Positions 11,802 to 22,912 of a stretch of DNA of 64,000 bases are shown here, one piece after another. Both the position numbers and the translations under genes were made by a program. The notes beneath the pieces are model-generated. The model made no database searches and was not told the DNA's origin. It was given only the letters and a program-made list of their open reading frames with translations. How positions within the stretch are numbered: the stretch's first letter is position 1; the number at the start of each line of letters is the position of its first letter. Source of the stretch: Nymphaea colorata (taxonomy: Eukaryota; Streptophyta; Magnoliopsida; Nymphaeales; Nymphaeaceae); assembly GCF_008831285.2 (NCBI RefSeq), contig NC_045141.1, positions 16,292,106 to 16,356,105 of the forward strand. Direction: 5' to 3'.

Positions 11802-12080
11802 CAATGCATAATAATGTAACAAATAACAAAATGATAAATTCAAAGAAGATAAAAGAGACACCAATTTTAACGTGAAAACCCATCTCAAAATGAGGTAAAA
11901 ATCACAAGGTTGAGAACAACCCAACAAGAAATCCACTATGTAATTTGAAAATATCTGCAAGAGAACAATATATAATGCTTACACTCCAAAATCCCAAGAA
12001 ACACCAAAATGGAGAAACAATGAAGCAAATGAAAAGGAGAAAGTGGAAGAATATCACCTAATTGAGAGTGATGACTTTTG
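10086..12080. other. Non-coding AT-rich segment absent from the other unit
   Basis: Relative to copy 2, where the sequence passes directly from CTTCACATCCT to AACAATGAGCCCTC at about 29900, copy 1 has about 2 kb extra here. No coding potential or recognisable transposon ends were found. It contains poly-T runs, TC runs near 10504 and the microsatellite at 11708-11798. Confidence 0.5.
11708..11798. repeat. Compound microsatellite (CA)n(CATA)n(TA)n
   Basis: CA repeats, then about eight CATA units, then about 14 TA units, directly seen. Confidence 0.9.
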
Positions 12081-15000
12081 TACAACAATGAGCCCTCCTT
12101 CTCTTGCCTTATTCTTCACTAAACACAAAGAAACAAATTGAAAGAAAATCCCAAACGATAATGGAAGCATTCTCCTTCTCAATGTCTTTTTGTCCCCCTT
12201 TTTCATCCCTTTAATGGGTTCAAAAAAGAGTAGGAAACAATAACTCTCCCTCTCTTTTTCTCCATTGCTCCTCAAGAAGCACCCACAAAGAAGAAGAAGA
12301 TGCTTCAAGGCACACTACGCACACAAAAAAAGAAATGGGGCTCACTCTTTTCTTAAAGCCCTTGTTTGAAGCTTTTAGATTTAGTCCACAAAATTTCTTG
12401 ATTTGCCCATTTTCAGATTTTCTTCAAAGGTGGATCTTCTTTTCTTTTACTTTTTTGGCTTGAGCATTGATCCTCCACATGGAAGGGATCCAACTTGAAA
12501 ATTTTCTCTCAGTTTTTTGTTTTTGTTTTTCTTTTCAATTAATTTGGATGTATAAAACCATCAAATTTGCACTCTCCATGATGGACATATAGATTTTTGT
12601 CTAGTTAAAAAATAGTTTTGTTCTGATACAATAAAAGGATAGTTTAGTTGTTTTAGCAATTAGCAATTGAGGAAACGAAAGCAAAAGTTTTCCAAAGTGC
12701 TTCACAAATATGATGTCTTGCCTATATCCATAATGAACCTGTTATTCTCAAGCCAATGGCCAAATTTATACAAGTTTCAAGTACAATGACTTCCCTTTCC
12801 ATTTGAGATGTTAATCTATTTTTTGTTAAGATTATGATAACTTGCACTACTGTTGCCATTTCTTCAGATAAATTCTAGATTTGTCGGAATAAAATGTTGG
12901 CACTTTCTGATTCAAGTTCCAAACCCATAGATATTGCCACTTTTGCTGTTTCTACCATGTTTTACCCTCATTACCTCTTGTTTCCTAAATATAACATAAG
13001 ATTTGTTCCAAAAGAAAAATCTTCCTCAGCATGCCTACTAGTTAGATTGAATCTAACGGTACATACTGCTCGCTTAAGAAGACAGAACGGCTGAAATTAT
13101 TTGCCTGAATTAATTGCTTTGGAATTAAGTTTATACTTTATTGATTCATGTATATAAAGGTAGTGGTTGCTATATAATTTTATAGAAATTCATGATGATG
13201 TACTACTGAATGTTGTTTTTGTGCCATACCCTTGAGGGGCCTTTTGGTGATAGTAATATGTTATTATTGTCTCATGAATGTGCCCCAAAAAATGAGCTAG
13301 GTTCATAAAATATTGTAACAAGTATTCCATGAATTTACTCTATTTCTTATGGAAGATTTACATGCACAAACATTGTGTTACTATTGCCAAATGGTTTCTA
13401 AGGAAGTCTGATCAGCCTCATAGACCACAAATACCTTGGCGAAAACTATAATGTAGTTAGCTCTTGGTTACAAAAATTTCCAATTGCCAAACTATTGGGC
13501 TTTGTTTAGATAATGCTCTTAAATGGCCATTTAGCATTTATCAAAATGTATGTTATTGGCCAAATCTTTTTGCAAAAAACGATTTTTGAAACTAAAACCG
13601 TTCTATATGCAGCTTCCATAATCAGATTGATACATTGAGAAATCATAACCAGTTGTTAATTTCCTGAGTTTCTTAGTTATTCAGTTATTTTATTTGTTCT
13701 GTCTTTAATAATTATGTGCGTTGTTTATTACCCAATTTAGATTATTTAGAGTAGGAGGTCAGTCATTTTTATTCTCCTGTTTGTAGTTAATAAGTCCTCA
13801 TGGTTTAAGTACAAGCAATAAAGAAGCAGAATGATTTTTTATGAGCAAGCTATGGTTTCTACATCAAATGAAATTATATATATATAAGTATAAAAGAACA
13901 GGAGAAAAGGTTTCAAAAGGCAGCCACCTGTCAGAATGTTCATTGCTACTCTGCAGTTGCAGCCATTCCATATTCCCTAATTGTTTTTCTTTTTCCCATA
14001 AAGCTAGAAAAGTCACCTTATGTGACCCTTAGATGCCCCAACTAATTCCGTTCATCACCTCTCACTTTGTTTCCTTGTTCTTGATCTTTTCTACTTAAAC
14101 CTGCTTCGTTTTGTTCTTAGTTATCCGTTTTAAAATGGAGAAACTTGAATACTTTCCTTAGAGTCGGCCAGCATAAAGTGAACTGTAACAGGTGAAACTG
14201 AAAGTGAAGTGATTCGTACGTGCCTTTTACACTATGTTACATAATTTGTTCTATTAGTGCATATAGACACTTAATTTGGCAGTACTGCTTTATCTTTCTT
14301 TTTTTTTTGTGTGTGTTACGATCACCATGATCACTAGTCGATGTCATTGCAACATTGCAGAAACTGCAAGAGACACCTCACAGACTGCCCAATCAACTTT
14401 TTGTTTACAACATCAAGAAGTAAATCTTCAACCTGCTTCCATCTTCTGCAAAGATAGTAAAATGTAATTCCCTTTCCTCAGTTTCTTCTATGCCTCCGCA
14501 TAGGCAATGGGGTGGTCAATGCCGTCTGCGCCCTCACGCTGCTCACTAATGCGTCTGTCTTACCGCTCTCTCTGCATGAGGTGTAAATAAGAGGAGGCAG
14601 AGAAGGAGCCATAAATTCTTGGTTTCAACGGCAGAACTACAGTTGTTAAGGGCGAAAACATAATTTTTCAAAATTTTTATATACATTAAACTAAAGTAAT
14701 TAATTTTTAAAAATTACATATAAATTTTTGAATTTTTCAAATGTAAAGAGATCCAAGCCCCTCTGCCTCCGCTCCTCTTCAACGGGCACCGACGGATAGT
14801 CATGACCCTGAGGGCAAGTTTGAACTTGCAGCCACAACCACTACTTAAATAACTAGTTGTTAGCCCCTACCTACTTAACCTGAGGTCGGTGTGAAGCAGT
14901 GTTACGAAAATCTGATCGCTTGGTTTGTTGCTCGATGGAGGTGGATAGTTTGGATCAAACGGATAGTTTGGATCAAACATATGTCCTCCGTCTCTGAAAA

Positions 15001-15960
15001 TTTAGACATGAATTTCTTGGTAACGGTGATCAGAGTATTCGGTTTTCAATGCTCACGATGTTAATTGTACATCATGAACAAAGATAAGCAAAACAAGTGT
15101 TTTATGCAATCACGTAGCGAGCAAAGTCTTTACGATAAACTTGCTTTCTTAGTGTTGGTGTATGGAACTTGATCCATACTGGACACATACAAATGCGGGT
15201 TTCGTTGTAATCCTTATGTTGTGAGGAGGGCTGCAGGTTCTTTGTCTTTTTTTTTAAGAGTGTTTGTGTTCATCTGTTTGTGAATAGTGAAATATCTGTG
15301 CCACCTTAAACATAAGAGATTATTGCTCCGAATCAAGTAGATTTTTTTCTTCTTCATTGTTGCCCCCTTCTTAATTAAGAGTGTGAGAAAAGAGTTTGTA
15401 TTGTTCCTAACACTTAGTAGATGCTTTGTGCAAATAAAAGTAAAACGTGGCTTTTGTTGAATTGACTTGTTTGATATTCATTTGAATTGACAAAAAATAT
15501 ATATTATATATAATATATAACTTCTTAAAAATTAAAAACATGTGTAGCATAAATTTCGAAAACCTCAAAAACGATAAAAATAAAAAATAATAAAGCACCT
15601 TTTATCTTTTTATCTTTGTCACTGAAGCGAACAAGTAAAAAACCGCCAGTGAGAACCGAAGAATGTCTCGTTTATTGACATGGCAATGACATGGCGCATA
15701 TAGACAAATCTGCGAACAAGAATCTGTAAATATAAAATTTAAAATGGAAAAAATAAAAAGATTGTGGAGAACATTCTTTTAATAAATTATCAAAATATTC
15801 TTCCCTCTTTTACTGGGTACTGTGCCCCCGACACAAGTTGACTTTCTCTCTTTACATGGGGGCATGTGATGACGATGACGATGAGCGGTTGGCGTCGCTC
15901 CTCACATCTCCTACATACATGTAAAGAGATAAATTAAGGGAGAAGAAAAGAGAAGATTAT
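12081..15960. repeat. Block B, first copy (duplicated non-coding DNA)
   Basis: This block has a collinear, roughly 90 % similar partner at 29902-33535. Shared landmarks include the pieces starting at 12081/29902, 13830/31590 and 14470/32320, and an A-rich tract at 15480/33055. No gene is visible; open frames are short, not conserved between the two copies and mostly low complexity. It lies between the CYP82 promoter and an O-methyltransferase fragment. Confidence 0.75.
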
Positions 15961-16169
15961 CACCAGTGGATCAGTGGATCCTGCACTGGTGGTGGCGGAG
16001 AAGGTGAGAGAGAATTGAGTAGCTAGCAAGCAGTCGGAGCAGGCGCTCTATCAGGGCCGGCGCTTCCGGATTCTTTGCACACAGCTATTTCCGCCATCTC
16101 TCCAGATGTAAGCAGTGTTGATCCCTCTCCCTTACTAGCTTCCTCTTCCAACCCACTGCTGGTGCTCAT
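15961..16169 (-). pseudogene. O-methyltransferase exon 1 fragment (decayed)
   Basis: The minus strand from the ATG at 16169 matches exon 1 of the gene at 1.1-3.9 kb and the fragments at 33.6 and 57.8 kb, including the segment for [17 protein letters not shown] and the exon-end donor context. About 115 bp from the middle of the exon are missing, an internal piece is also lost and the frame is broken. No exons 2-4 follow at lower coordinates. It is a dead relic. Confidence 0.85.
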
Positions 16170-17264
16170 GGTCGGATGGTTGTCCACTATTCTGCGAGAT
16201 AAAAGGCAAAAGTAATAAAATCAACGAATTTGCAGAAGCGAAGGTTACCTTTTTTAAGTTTACTTCACTGAGAATGCTCTACAAAAGAGATGCCTAGATT
16301 GGGTATCGGGCTCCCTTTCCTTTGTGATCCTCTTTGTAGTTTCTTCTAAAACTTATGGCTCCTCTTAAAATCCCTTATCCTAATCTTCATAGGGAAGGCT
16401 ACGAGGAGTCATTTACTGTTAGGCTGTCACAGTTGCAGCAATTTATTCAGCTTGGGCAACGTCATGGACGTTTGGAGTGAGGCTTTTTGAGGCATAGATA
16501 GCAAGGACACAGTTATTCTACATATTTCGATATTTAAAATAAGATTTTGATATTGGCACTATTAAGTACTTTCCGGTGAGCTAGAATGTTTATGTTCTAG
16601 TTATTTGAAACAAAGTAATGGTTTTAAGAGTTACAATTGCTTTTAGGTATAGTTGGAAGAATCACACAGATAGTAGCTTTGGCAATTATATTTATTCTAA
16701 AACCAACAAGGATCATTGCATTCCAAATGATAGCAAGAATTATGGTGGTAACTCAGTTGCACTAAACTTTCAAGTTAAATATTGTAGTCTCTACATACTT
16801 TTAAACAAGGCTCAAGTAAGAAAGACCAGTACGAGACTTAGAACATGCATAGCAATTGTTGCACGTATGAGAAATAAGGATATTACATAAAAAATGTAAA
16901 CAAAAAGTGTGTATTGCTAACCGCAGAACGTGTGGCAATTAAAAAATGTAAATATTTGCACAACTTTTTATTGTCAAATCATATACGCCGACAAAGCATG
17001 ACAAAGAAAAGTTGAAGGCACATATAGTGCAATATCAACCATATAAATCGTGTCGGAGGATGCACAGAAGTGGTATGCAGCCTGCTACTTGAAAAGTTGA
17101 AGGAAAGCTAAGTTGCTATGACCAGTGGTTCATACGTGGGGAGGATTTGCTTGGTGAAAAGTATCATCTTGAAAATTGAAAGTTATTGGGCGAGACACTT
17201 CTAGTTACCAGCAGGCACTGTAGAGCGTCTTGAGCAGGTCATGGCCAGATTTGTTTGGGGTGGC
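16170..17264. other. Block B right part: former 5' flank of the O-methyltransferase copy
   Basis: Collinear with 33826-33985 and then, after the insertion of element 2, with 42505-43265. The uninterrupted target site of element 2 (TATTT) is preserved at 16523-16527. A 90-codon open frame at 16618-16890 is broken in the other copy and is not considered a gene. Confidence 0.7.
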
Positions 17265-17298
17265 TCAGAGGATGTGAACTTGCAACCCATATGAAAAC

Positions 17299-17513
17299 GA
17301 GAATGGTGAAGAAGAAAGCTACAAACAACTTCTTTTTCCCTTTTTCTATTAAACAAGTGGGAAAGAAATACAAATTTATAGACTTTACAACATTGACCTT
17401 GTAAAGTTAAAGGGAACATTATATAAGAAAAGTGAGAATTTCTAATTCTTTTACAAGGAATGTACACAATAAGAATTGAGATACAATATACTTCGCTTTC
17501 TTCACCATTCTCG
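17299..17513 (-). repeat. Inverted LTR-like segment at the left end of element 1
   Basis: The segment 17378-17481 is the reverse complement of the LTR interior at about 25855-25980 (shared words such as GTGAGAATTTCTAATTC and CAATAAGAATTGAG). The unit is bounded by near-perfect 19-22 bp inverted repeats, CGAGAATGGTGAAG... at 17299 and its complement at 17495-17513, immediately before the gag ATG at 17516. Confidence 0.75.
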
Positions 17514-17515
17514 TC

Positions 17516-19773
17516 ATGGCTATCAATAGAAATAATGTCATAGATGCTGGTGACAATTCCGGTGCAAATAGAGTCGACTCGTCTTTGACTTCACTATTTT
17601 ATTTACACTACTTGGATAATCCAGGTGCTATCTCGTCTTCTATTCCTCTTTTGTTCTTTCCCCCACCTGTCTGCTTCCTGGGGGCGTGTTTGGAGGTCGT
17701 GACTTATTTCAGATTGGTGGTACATTTGGGAGGAGTGCAACAACATGGTCTTCAGGGACACATTCTCTTCGTCAGATGGTGTGGCTCATCTTGTGCAGGG
17801 GGATGTCCAGTTTGCCATTCGATTAAGGCGCCGTGGTCCGTCGGCGGCTGGGTGACAGTACTGCTTCTTCCTTCCTCTCTATTCACATATTTCTTCTCGC
17901 TGTGCATTGTATTGTATATTTCGTCTTTTTGCTTTTGTTTTTGCGGATTGCTTTTGTATCTAGGGACGTCTTGTCCCTAAATTTTGTTATATATTTCCCA
18001 TTTTATCGGCACTACCCTTCTTAATGGTGACAATTACTCTACTTGGTGTCGTGCTATGAGAATGGCTTTGGATGCAAAAAAATAAATTCCGCTTTATTGA
18101 TGGAACTATTCCCAAACCACCACTACCTTCCCTGGATTACATAGCTTGGTACCATTGCAATGACATGATTTTATCATGGCTTTTTAATTCAGTCACAAAA
18201 CCTATTGCTAATAGTGTTAGTGTTATCTATGCTGAAACTACTCGTGAAGTATGGTTAGATTTAGAAGACTGTTTCTCATAAGGAAATTCTGCTCGTATAT
18301 CAAATTGTCAGCAGGAACAAAGTTCCCTTTCTACATATTATACTGGTTTAAAAACATTATGGGATGAGTTGAATTCATACATTGAAATTTTGAGCTGTAT
18401 TTGTGGCGCCTTAAAAGAACTGAATGCTTATCACCAACGTGAAAAGGTCTTTCAATTTCTCATATTCTGTCGTAAGAAGTCAGGTCCTTGCTAATGAACC
18501 GCTGCCCACCATCAGCAAAGTTTATGCCTGATTCTGCAAGAAGAAAATCAGTGAACACTACAAGTTACCGGGCCACCTCAAGGTGAATCAGCCGCCATGG
18601 CAACCCGTTTTCTCATAAGGAAATTCTGCTCGTATATCAAATTGTCAGAGGAACAAAGTTCCCTTTCTACTGGTTTAAAAACATTATGGGATGAGTTGAA
18701 TTCATGCAAAGGTCTTTCAATTTCTCATTGGCTTGTATGATTATATTCTGTGGTAAGAAGTCAGATCCTTGCTAATGAACCGCTGCCCACCATCAGCAAA
18801 GTTTTTGCCTGATTCTGCAAGAAGAAAATCAGTGAACACTACAAGTTACCGGGCCACCTCAAGGTGAATCAGCCGCGATGGCAACCCGTTCTACTAGTGC
18901 CAATGGCCGTGGGTGTGGTCGTGGGTGTGGGCATCTTCAATGTGAGCACTGTGGTAAACTTGGAAATGCAAAATGGATCGAGTACACTTAATGCTGTTTC
19001 GACAACAAAGCATTCACTTTAGGGTCGTTAAGGAACAAGATTGTGTAACTGTCTCATGCATCTAACCCAAAAATTAGTTAGATTTAGTAGACATTATAAA
19101 AAGTGTTTGATGAATCTGCCTACTTTTTAGATGCATGAAACATTAACATACTATTACTATTTTTCAAACAACATCTTCAGTCGCTGCTTTGGCTTAAGAA
19201 CCATCTTCTTTGATGTTAATTTAGCTACTCCTAGTCGTTGTTTTCCCAGTAACTCTTATTCCAATATAATATTTCACATGACTTTCATTTTGAAATCTAA
19301 TGTTTTTGCTACTTGACATGGACAGAAAACAAGAATTACCAGATCCATTATTTGTTTTTACAAAGTGCGAATTTGCAATTAACCTCAAATGCAAGATCTG
19401 AAACTCAAGCTTTGTCAGCTCAGACTTATCATCTCTCACGGAGGAGCAAATGAAGCATTTCATATCATTGAACTCTATTGATCATAAACCAGATTCTCTT
19501 AACATGGCAGGTAACTCGTTTACACCCTGGGTCATAGACACAGGGGCTTCCGATCACATGACATCACAACTCTCACAACTCTCATTACTTTGGCAGGTTT
19601 ATCTATTTTGCATCCTAAATCTATGCGCTTGCCAATGGACAAAATGTTACTGTTACACATGCTGGCACCTACTGTTTTCTAACAATCTAACCATCTATGA
19701 CGTCTGATATGTTACTCATTTTTACTATAATCTTTTGTTAGTTTCCAAGTTTTCTAATGCTCTCAAACGTGCC
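17516..19773 (+). pseudogene. Element 1 gag and protease remains
   Basis: The gag begins with MAINRNNVIDAGDNSG and continues, after the LINE insertion, with the UBN2-type copia gag core (DNYSTWC, FGFIDGTIPKP). A TAA stop at about 18279, also present in element 3, ends the frame. About 330 bp of gag (about 18270-18540) are repeated in tandem at 18605-18900. A zinc-knuckle remnant (CEHCGKLGN) lies near 18945, followed by the protease motif WVIDTGASDHM near 19530. No functional protein is possible. Confidence 0.85.
17633..18013 (+). mobile_element. LINE 3'-end fragment inserted in element 1 gag
   Basis: Element 3 reads straight through this point (GGTGCTATCTTAGTCC), so about 375 bp were inserted here. 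One frame (from about 17725) reads IWEECNNMVFRDTF and continues to a stop, which resembles the C-terminal end of plant L1-type reverse transcriptase proteins (the IWEERNxRVF motif). A T-rich tail follows. Clear target duplications were not found. Confidence 0.55.
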
Positions 19774-22700
19774 TGTTATCACCCCAAATTTTTTCGAAAG
19801 GATTGCATTTTTTACCCAAACACAAAATTCAAATCCAAAATCCAACTCTCGAATATGAATTAGATCTAAAATCTAAGTTTGGATCCAAATTGAGAATTTC
19901 AAACTCAAAATCCAAAGCCAAGATCAAAACGACAAAATTTAAATTTATGAGCGCTGCCATGTTAAGAGAATAAACCTGATTGTGTAAGGTTCGGGCACAG
20001 TTGCGCGCGCGTGAACAAACCTTTTTTTTTTATGTTTCATTCTCACGCCAAAAATGTGCTTTTAAGCCTACATCGCACGTTAGAACACATTGGCGACTAA
20101 TTGAACTCAATCCTGATTTAAAACGAGTTCGGAGTCACTCAAAATATAGTCAACCACCCATTTGTGACAAAACCAATTTCATACACAATTTAAATAAGGA
20201 AAAATGGTTTTATGCTAAAACAGCCCATTTTGTTTATTTATTTATCCATTTTATCTTATTTAACTTTATTTTACTTCAGGATATTTCATATTTATTTCGT
20301 ATTGCAAAAAATAGATATATAAACGATCGCGTAGTGCGATCGCTGCGCGCAACTGTGCCCGAACCGGGGCCTGCGCACTACCCAGGCCCCATTTACATGT
20401 CAAAACTGCCCCTTGGGGGCTGGTTTTGGTCTCTTTGGGTGGGCAATAGCCTTTCCCACACCCCAAATGGGTGTTTGCAGGGCTAATGACTAATTTCACT
20501 TAATCAAAGCCTATTTTTAAAAAAATTTGAAAATAATTCAAAAATATTTGAAAATTCGCATGAAAATCTTGTTAAATTTAAAAAAATTCAAATTTTGAGT
20601 TTTGACTTCAAAACTCCCTATAAATACCCCCACAATCTTCTCTTTTGGGCATAAGTTAACCCTTGAGGAACCTATAGTGCTCTCTCACTTGAAGATTTAG
20701 AGTTTTCCCTTAGTTTTTGTTCTTCATTTATCTCTTCTTGTCCAACCTTGGGAGCTAGCTTATTCAAGGTCCAACTCTTCAAGAGAGCACAAGAAGATCT
20801 CTTGGAGGCATATCTTCGTCACCTTAGAGTTTCACCCAAAACAACCCTAGGATCATCCAAATTAAGAGATTCATCTTTTAAATCATTCTCATTGGAGATA
20901 TGTAATCAATATCCCACTCCATTCTTTTCGTTATATTTTCCCTTCTTCATTTCTCTATAGCCATATACGATAGCTCTCAAAATTCGTTTTTGGAGTCAAG
21001 AGCTATTCTTGAGTGCACTGGAAATATGAGAAGGTGAAATAATATTTCATTTTAAGATTAAAAGATGTTTCTCTATTCCCTTGAACGTTGCTTTGCTTTG
21101 AGATGTTGTTCACTCATGGTTGACTGATTTTTCTCATTTATATATGAATGAACTGTGAGAATGAGTGTTTGAGTTGTGATTCTTCTCTTTATTATGTTGA
21201 TTTTGAGGTAGGGGTTTGTCCAACTCGAGAAAGTCATTCATGAATATGTACATGTTAAAAATGCATCTTTATATCATCCTTACGTCTAGTTTTCTTCTTA
21301 ATCACCTGATTAGAAACCTTAATGAGTGTCTTATTATGTTGCTTAATTTTCTTCGTATCCAACGGTGAAAAAAATATATTCATTTGTAACACACAATATA
21401 ATAATATTCTATGTTAATATATAAAATATTTGAAATCAATGCACTTCAAAAGATTTTCGAAAGCAAGAACCCTCTCTAATAAGACCTTAGAGACTTAGCT
21501 TAGGCTCTTGCATGAGCCCAAGTTCCTCTCCGGCCTATATAAAAATTGAAGTTGGATATTTTCAACTTATTTTTTGATTTTTAATCTCATAAAGACATAT
21601 ACATTTATACATGTTAAATATGTACATATGCACATGATGATGTTTCTTTATCCTTCTCTCTACATGGTTCCACATAATATTTTATGAATTTTTATATGCA
21701 CATGAATGCGTATATAAATGTGTTTTATTTTTTCTCTCTAGAATATTTTATTTCTCTCTTCAAGTTAAATGTCTTCTTCTACAAATCTTATATATATATA
21801 TTTATCTATTTCTTTTCTTTTAAAATCTCTCTTTTCGAGTCAATACCCTCTTTTTATAAACTTTCATACACGTGAATGTATGATAGCATGTGCATTTTAT
21901 CTCTCTCTCTCTCTCTCTTTAAGATCTTCTTTTTCCTTTCCATTTATGTTAGTACTTCATTTTCATAAGTTTTTATATACCTACGTGTACACATATGTAT
22001 ATATATACATATATACATGTATGTATATACATATAAAGACACGTATCTCTTTCTCCTTTTAAATATTTTATTTAGTGATCTTTAAAATCTCTTTTTCTCT
22101 CTCTTTCTTTTTGTGGGAGTATTTCATCTTTTCATTCTTTTGGATAGTTTTTTTCAAAGATTTAAGGTTTTAACTTTTCGTTTCTCGACTTCACCAAGAT
22201 AAAAAATCAAACAATGACTCAATATTGGAATCACGCTTGATGGTCTATAACCTCATTCCATGTTCAGAAACTTTTCTCTTTCCAGAATAATATTTGTGAC
22301 AATCTTATAAATAAAATTGAGAAAATTAGTTGTATGTGATAGTAGGAATGCTTTTAGATGAATGTTATGATATGAATAAATTATTTCATTCTAATCATGT
22401 AAGACCAATGCACTCATACATCAACATTCACTTAACATCACTTGTGATCATAAACACCTCTCCCAAAAGAACTTAAGGAAGATGAGATGAAACTCTAAAC
22501 AGATAGTAACCGAATTAGAGAAAAACCTCAAACCTACATAAAGTCTTAAGATTCTAAAATGATTTCTCAAGCTTTCCAAATGGTATTTGTAAAGAGTTCT
22601 CAATTCAAGATTTTTTCAAATCAAAATGTTTTACACTCTCAAGTGATTCTTCAAGAATTTGTTCAAAAGTTTGAAACATCAAATCTTTAACATTTTCTCA

Positions 22701-22912
22701 AACACAACACCACATTTAGAATGAACAAGTTGTTCAGCCAAAACGAAATGCATAAAAAATAAGTGTAGCCCTTGGATTTATTACCCCCTATAAGGGCGTT
22801 GGGAACAGTCGATCCTTGTATCGACGGGGCGAGTCGCTTTCTTATCATTTAAAATAAAACCTTATTTTTCTGGTGCACTCTAAAAACCAAAATATTTTTG
22901 GGGACGCAAACA
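19774..22912 (+). repeat. Solo LTR of family X (copy X1) nested in element 1
   Basis: The segment starts TGTTATCACCCC and ends GACGCAAACA (TG...CA). The flanks GTGCC (19769-19773) and GTGTT (22913-22917) look like a decayed 5-bp target duplication. It interrupts element 1 between protease and integrase. It contains a TATA box (TATAAATA, 20619-20626) with downstream leader-like DNA, as expected for an LTR promoter, and no coding region. The size and the TGTAATCACCCC start suggest a long-LTR Ty3/gypsy family; the assignment is an inference. Confidence 0.75.

Noticed and set aside
16618-16890. 90-codon frame right of the O-methyltransferase fragment
   Set aside because: The duplicated copy near 42600 has an indel and stops; no homology recognised.
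17516-17980. A 154-codon frame starting at the element 1 gag ATG
   Set aside because: Only the first roughly 40 codons are gag; the remainder is translation of the inserted LINE scrap in the wrong frame.
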